Shown here in pieces: positions 59,353-64,000 of a DNA stretch of 64,000 nt (position 1 is its first letter; the number at the start of each line of letters is the position of its first letter). Source of the stretch: Ceratodon purpureus (taxonomy: Eukaryota > Streptophyta > Bryopsida > Pseudoditrichales > Ditrichaceae); assembly GCA_014871385.1 (NCBI GenBank), contig CM026427.1:5464988-5528987 (forward strand), written 5' to 3'. Both the position numbers and the translations under genes were made by a program. The notes under the pieces were generated by a model. It had not been told where the DNA came from and ran no database searches. It was given only the letters and a program-made list of their open reading frames with translations.

Positions 59353-60189
59353 TTAACTAGACAACCCGCGCATGTTACCAAGACTATCCGCATGGCCGAG
59401 GTCATTGGAATTCAAACTTTGTACATCCGCCTTGTCATAGATGAGACCATCCACGGTTACGCTGATGGTAGCCAAGCATCACTCTAGAGTACAAACCACC
59501 CATGTAACGTTCTCACCTCATAAGGTATCCTAGCCTATTTCTGTCATTTCCTATTTTCGCCAGCTAGGAAATGAATAGAAGCCACTGTCAATACATCTAA
59601 TTACCACAAACTCATGTTGTCAGTGGTTCAGGCTTAGTTAATGGGGTTTCAATTGGATGCAAATGGGATCATGGACTAATGGTCCATAACTAATTCAAAT
59701 TTCATTAGAAAATTATGATTTCACTTGTATTGGTTTTCAAACCTTAGCCACTATCACTAGAAAATTGTTGCAGTTTTATAAATTAGTCAAAAAATGATTT
59801 ATTCCTTAAGTTGGCGGAAATAGGCTGGGTTACCTTATATATGCTACAAGGCTATGAAGTCACTCAAGAATCACTGGTCTGCACTCTGGTAACTTTGTAC
59901 CGATTATTCAGATTTTTATTGATTTATCTACGTATTTACGTATTTATTTATGTATTTATTTATAGTGGGTATAAAATAGGATTGAAGCCCGAGTGGTGGT
60001 GAGGTGGCAAGCTGCAAGAGAGCACTTTAGCCCCATGTGGATATGACTTCCAACTGGAATGCATCGCAATTGCACCTGCTCATAGACGCGACTACGCCGT
60101 GTGGGGGTGAATTCGCAGCTCCGTGACCTTCACAGGCATCCAGATTTCGTACCAGAGCAGCGACCTCGTAAGCATAGGACGACGCCGCA
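59353..60189. other. LPA1 upstream region
   Basis: No gene with support. It should contain the LPA1 promoter and leader. A TATT-rich microsatellite lies near 59930-59965. Confidence 0.5.
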
Positions 60190-63100
60190 ATGCAAGCGTT
60201 GCTGTCGGCGAGCAGGGCGCCTGCATTGGCCCCGCTGGAGGCACGCCATCATGAGCTGCCCAGAGCTGGAGGATGCTGTTGCAGTGTTAGTTTCGATGGG
60301 GGGAGGGGGAGGCGGCGACCCAGGGGAGTGGCGCTTGGTGGAGCAAGGGCACGGCCGCAGCGCCATGTGCTGGTCATGGCGTCGGACTCCAACGTTGCGG
60401 CGTCGGAGCCTCAGACCCCGACGACTCCCGCGGAAGCTGTGAATTTGGGACTGGCGCTCTTCTCCAAAGGCAGGGTACTCGGCATGGAATTGCTCCTCCC
60501 CCTTTCCCTCAAGTGGGTTTGCATTTTGGTTTCAGCTCATTCGTGATGTGGATAACGAGTTGGTTGGTTAGGTCGTGAGCAAATTAGTTTTGTAGTGCAT
60601 GGTTTTGATGTGGATGTCGACGAGATTGGTAGGGTTTGGTTATGAATTCTGGAGCAGAGATGAGTGGTTGTGAAAGGATTTTGGTGGAATGTAGGGGTTT
60701 AGTTGGAGGAGATGAGTGTTCTGTGTTTGTGAGGGTTTTTTGGAGTTAGGAGAATGAGGTTCAGTGTATGGTTTGTGGATTTTGTGATGTGATGTGATGT
60801 CAGTTTGATGTGGGCGAGTGGAGGTGGTTGATGAGTTGAATTGAGCCTTTGCTAAGTTTTTGGGTTCAATTTGTTTCTGTGATGGTGTGTAGGTTAAAGA
60901 TGCTTTAGTTCAGTTTGATGCTGCTCTGGAAATGAATCCGAATGAAGAGGAGGCTCAAGCTGCACTTTACAACAAGGCGTGTTGCCATGCTCGCAGGTTT
61001 GGTGCAGTTCTTTTTGTTTGTGCGCTGTTTTTGTAGAGCCTTTTGTTTGTGATTGTTATGTACTTACTGGCCATGTCCATAGTGTTGCTGTAATAAGGTG
61101 TTGATTGTTGTGGATCTGGATTTTATTGCCCAGGTGCACTTACACGTGTTGGTTGGGTTGATTGGCTGGATTGCAGTGAAGAAGGGGAGAAAGCCTCACA
61201 AGCGCTGAGGCGAGCTCTTAAACAGTACAAGTTGAAGTTCAGTATCATCTTGAACGATCCGGATATGGCCCCTTTTCGAGCAATGCCAGAATTTAGGAAG
61301 TTGCAGGATGAGGTGATTGACTCACCGTTTATAGTATTTAGCATCAGCAGTCTCTTGTCATCCACGATGGTTTTTTTGTAGTTGCCTGACCCTTTGGGAA
61401 AGGCGTGGAAGATTAGCCTACGAGTGTTGACGAGTTTATCAGCTGCATTCCTGAAGTCAATATTTTGGCAGGGGTAGGTGTTCTTGTATCCTGTCTATTG
61501 AGTACCTGATTTCTTTGTTCCTTGCAGGCTCGAAAAGGTGGAGAAGAAGTCGGAGGAAGCTTTCGGAGGGACCTGAAATTAATCAGTGAGGTGCAGGATC
61601 CCTTTAGGGGAGTCCGCAAGTTTTTCTACGTAGCTTTTACTGCGGCAGCTGGAATTTCCACACTCTTTACAATTCCCCGGTTCATTCTAGCAATCCAAGG
61701 CGGGGAAGGGGCACCAGGCCTGATTGAAACTGTACAAAACCTGGCCATCAATATCGGAGGTACATTTTTAATTCTAGCCCACGAGCCGTATTCTAAATAT
61801 GCAGAGTTCGAGAACCCACCTTGCTTGAAGTTTCCGTTGTTCTACAAGGATTAACTCTTCATTCGTGGTCTAGACTGACTTAGTGCTTCGTACTGCGAGA
61901 TTTTCTACTCAGCAAAGAAATTGCATGCCTCCAACATCTGTTCCTCGTGGAAAAGGAGGGTTACATATTTTTTTCCAATCGGACAATAAAGATAGTGTTC
62001 AGGATTAGTGAAGACAATATCTGGTTTGACAAATCTGCCAATGTCACATGGACCAGGAGGTGGAGCATTTGTAGCCTTGTATCTATGGGAAAGCAAAAGG
62101 GAAGAAGAGCAAATTTCGAGAATCACAAGGGACGAAACACTTTCAAGATTGCCTGTGCGCCTAGCAACCAACCGGACAGTGGAGCTTGTTGCTTTGCGGG
62201 AGAACACTCGGCCGGTGAGTTGGTCCTCTTCTACTATGAGACAACGTATTCTTTCACTATCATTAATCGCTCAATTTTCAAGATAATAATATGTGATCGG
62301 TTCGTGCTTATTTAGACCACGTGATTTGCTTTCTGCTCCAGATCATTCACCGAGTTTGAATTTTTTTTGGTCTTTTTATTTTGGCAGGTTATAATAGCAG
62401 GAACGGCACAGAGTGTGGAGAAGTCCTTGCGTGCAGCTGAGAAATATCGGGAAGACTTGCTCAAGCGAGGTGTTCTGCTGATTCCATTAGTGTGGAACGA
62501 GAACAAGGCAACCAAACCTAAGAAGAAACTTGGCTTTGGGAGCAAGGCTCCACTGGTATGAGCTTCTGGCATTGCTCCTGTAGTATGGAAATACTGTACC
62601 AGGTTTATATCTCAAGTACCTATACACCGTACACCAGATTTCGTGACCAGATGCTATATTGCAAGTATACTTAACCTGAGAGCTATCTGACCTGTCATGA
62701 CCTTCGGGAAAACTGCAGGATGAGTTTGAGGAGCGAGTTCAAGCTGCGGCTGCAAAAGGTGTCATCCAAGAAGAGAAACGTTTCAAGGCTGAACCTGTCT
62801 CGCCAGTAGAGTGGGAGAGGTAAGGCTTGGAGACTTGGGATGTGTTTCTCATCATCTTTCATGGACTATATATTTCTCCTTTCATTTTTTTAGGTGTGCT
62901 CTGCACACAATGTATATGACTTCGGAAATGGATGTTTGATTCGTACATTTGACAACTAGCAGAACTAACCATTTTTCTAAATGATTCCATCTATGGTATT
63001 AGTTGGGTGAGAGAGCAACAAGAATCGGAGGGAGTGAAACCTGGAGAAGACGTCTACATTGTTCTGCGGCTTGACGGAAGAGTCCGAAAGTCTGGACGTG

Positions 63101-63482
63101 TGAGTTGCCCAAATATAGACTGTACTTTCTTGTCTCCGCTTTCTTTCCTTGTTGCAACTACTTCATGTATACTGATAGCATAGTATAGAGTTCATAGCTA
63201 AAAAAGTAGCATTATGCCTGTTGCTACTGATAGCCTTATAGGCTCTGACTCAACTGCTTTCATTCCGAGGTGTTCACGAATCCATGTTTGATTGTCAACT
63301 CAACCCCCTCATGGAAAGATCTAACACTAAGATGTCAAGTGCTATATTGTGCTGTGGGTAACATTGGCATGCCTGTGATAATAATGTGAACTGTTCGTCT
63401 GATGCAGGGAATGCCGGAGTGGGTTGAGATCGTGAATGAATTGGCGCCCCTGGATACTTTCATTAGCAAACTCGAGAAGTGA
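60190..63482 (+). CDS. LPA1: LPA1 (LOW PSII ACCUMULATION 1)
   Basis: Nine exons (60190-60474, 60893-60996, 61177-61312, 61528-61759, 62057-62214, 62388-62555, 62719-62819, 63003-63099, 63408-63482) join in frame to 451 residues, against about 453 in Arabidopsis. LPA1 is an intrinsic thylakoid protein that binds the D1 subunit and helps assemble photosystem II. The N-terminal about 65 residues are Arg/Ala-rich, as in a plastid transit peptide. The TPR region follows (NLGLALFSKGRVKDALVQFDAALEM, then AALYNKACCHARRSEEGEKASQALRRAL). Then come GSFRRDLKLISEVQDPFRGVRKFF and two membrane helices at about 207-228 and 246-262. The conserved C-terminal blocks include REEEQISRITRDETLSRLPVRL and VYIVLRLDGRVRKSGRGMPEW. 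The acceptor of exon 5 has three nearby options; I chose the CAG giving INIGGGGAFVALYLWE. The remaining junctions are clear. Confidence 0.95.
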
Positions 63483-64000
63483 AACTGTTTAAAGTTCGTA
63501 ATATTGTCATGTTTCTTACTCTCTTGTCAAGGATGGCCACATTTTCTTATAATCCCACCTTCTGTATTTTGTCAAGCTAGAAGGCATGATTCAGCATGAC
63601 TTTCACGAAGACCTGATGTGTGATACGTATATGCCTGCAAAGTGCTACTTGAAAAGGAAAGTTTTCATCTCCTCAACTGCTTTGTCATTCTTCTGCCGTG
63701 CCAGCTGACCTGTCGGAGAAAAGGTCGTTATGCATGTAGGCAGAGACGTTTCATTGCTCAGAAGACAATCCAAAGCTTGGGAAATTCAGCGAGAGCGTTG
63801 TTCTGGATTTGCCAGGAGCAGAGCCTGGTCATGCCTTATCAAAGAATAAGTGGATCTGTTCAAAAACATTCTAAAGGCCCGTTCCCACTTGGTCTCTCTA
63901 AAGACCATGGATAAAAATTTAACACCCCACAATTTTGGGAAAAATACCTTCTTTGTAGGAGAGGTGTCATCAATGAGGTTTGAAAAGGTGTTAAGGTGTA
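63483..64000. other. LPA1 3' flank, window edge
   Basis: The 3' untranslated region and start of intergenic DNA. I see no further gene before the window ends. Confidence 0.5.

Overview
This is a nuclear genome segment from a land plant, most likely a bryophyte and probably a moss. The evidence is spliced genes with GT-AG introns of about 100-560 bp, full-length relatives of plant-only proteins (LPA1, NARA5, PLASTID LIPASE, UDP-sugar pyrophosphorylase), AT-rich intergenic DNA around GC-richer exons, and plant-type transposons. The species cannot be fixed from the sequence alone. There are no rRNA or tRNA genes, CRISPR arrays or bacterial operons.

Layout. 1-7004: AT-rich DNA with a 28-base poly-C run, an in-frame minisatellite and a GC-rich MITE-like insertion (2700-3111). 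7005-9266: an intronless DUF4408/DUF761 membrane protein gene with an octapeptide repeat. 9267-12281: 3' flank, a poly-A retroposon tail and a fragment of a hAT-type element. 12282-17072 (-): UDP-sugar pyrophosphorylase, 16 exons. 18618-19660 (-): an unrecognised, probably mitochondrial, 253-residue protein. 23017-25805 (+): NARA5-type pfkB kinase. 27804-31187 (+): plastid class 3 lipase. 31188-35999: a 4.8 kb stretch of decayed sequence including a P-loop fossil. 36000-36880 (+): SIS-domain sugar isomerase. 38797-40699 (-) and 41769-44323 (+): a divergent pair, a TatA/TatB-like translocase subunit and the mitochondrial basic amino acid carrier BAC1. 45145-47939 (+): metallo-beta-lactamase-fold hydrolase. 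49316-50529 (+): F-box protein. 51668-57915 (-): a 6.2 kb LINE with an intact endonuclease/reverse transcriptase ORF and an 11 bp target-site duplication. 58143-59344: a 1.2 kb non-autonomous hAT-like element with an 8 bp duplication. 60190-63482 (+): LPA1.

For nine intron-containing genes I joined exons by hand. In every case the reading frame closes across all junctions, and the lengths (USP 616, LPA1 451, NARA5 504, BAC1 317 residues) match what is known of these families. The genes are not an operon. Several act in organelles: NARA5, LPA1 and the lipase in plastids, TatB-like and BAC1 in mitochondria. USP and the SIS protein belong to sugar metabolism.

Many long open frames in this window begin at TTG or GTG. 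As these are not usual starts in plants, I moved starts to the ATG that fits the family. The most interesting items are the LINE with overlapping ORF1 stop and ORF2 start (ATGA), the two transposons with clean duplications, a palindrome kept in two diverged hAT ends, and the decayed block with a P-loop.
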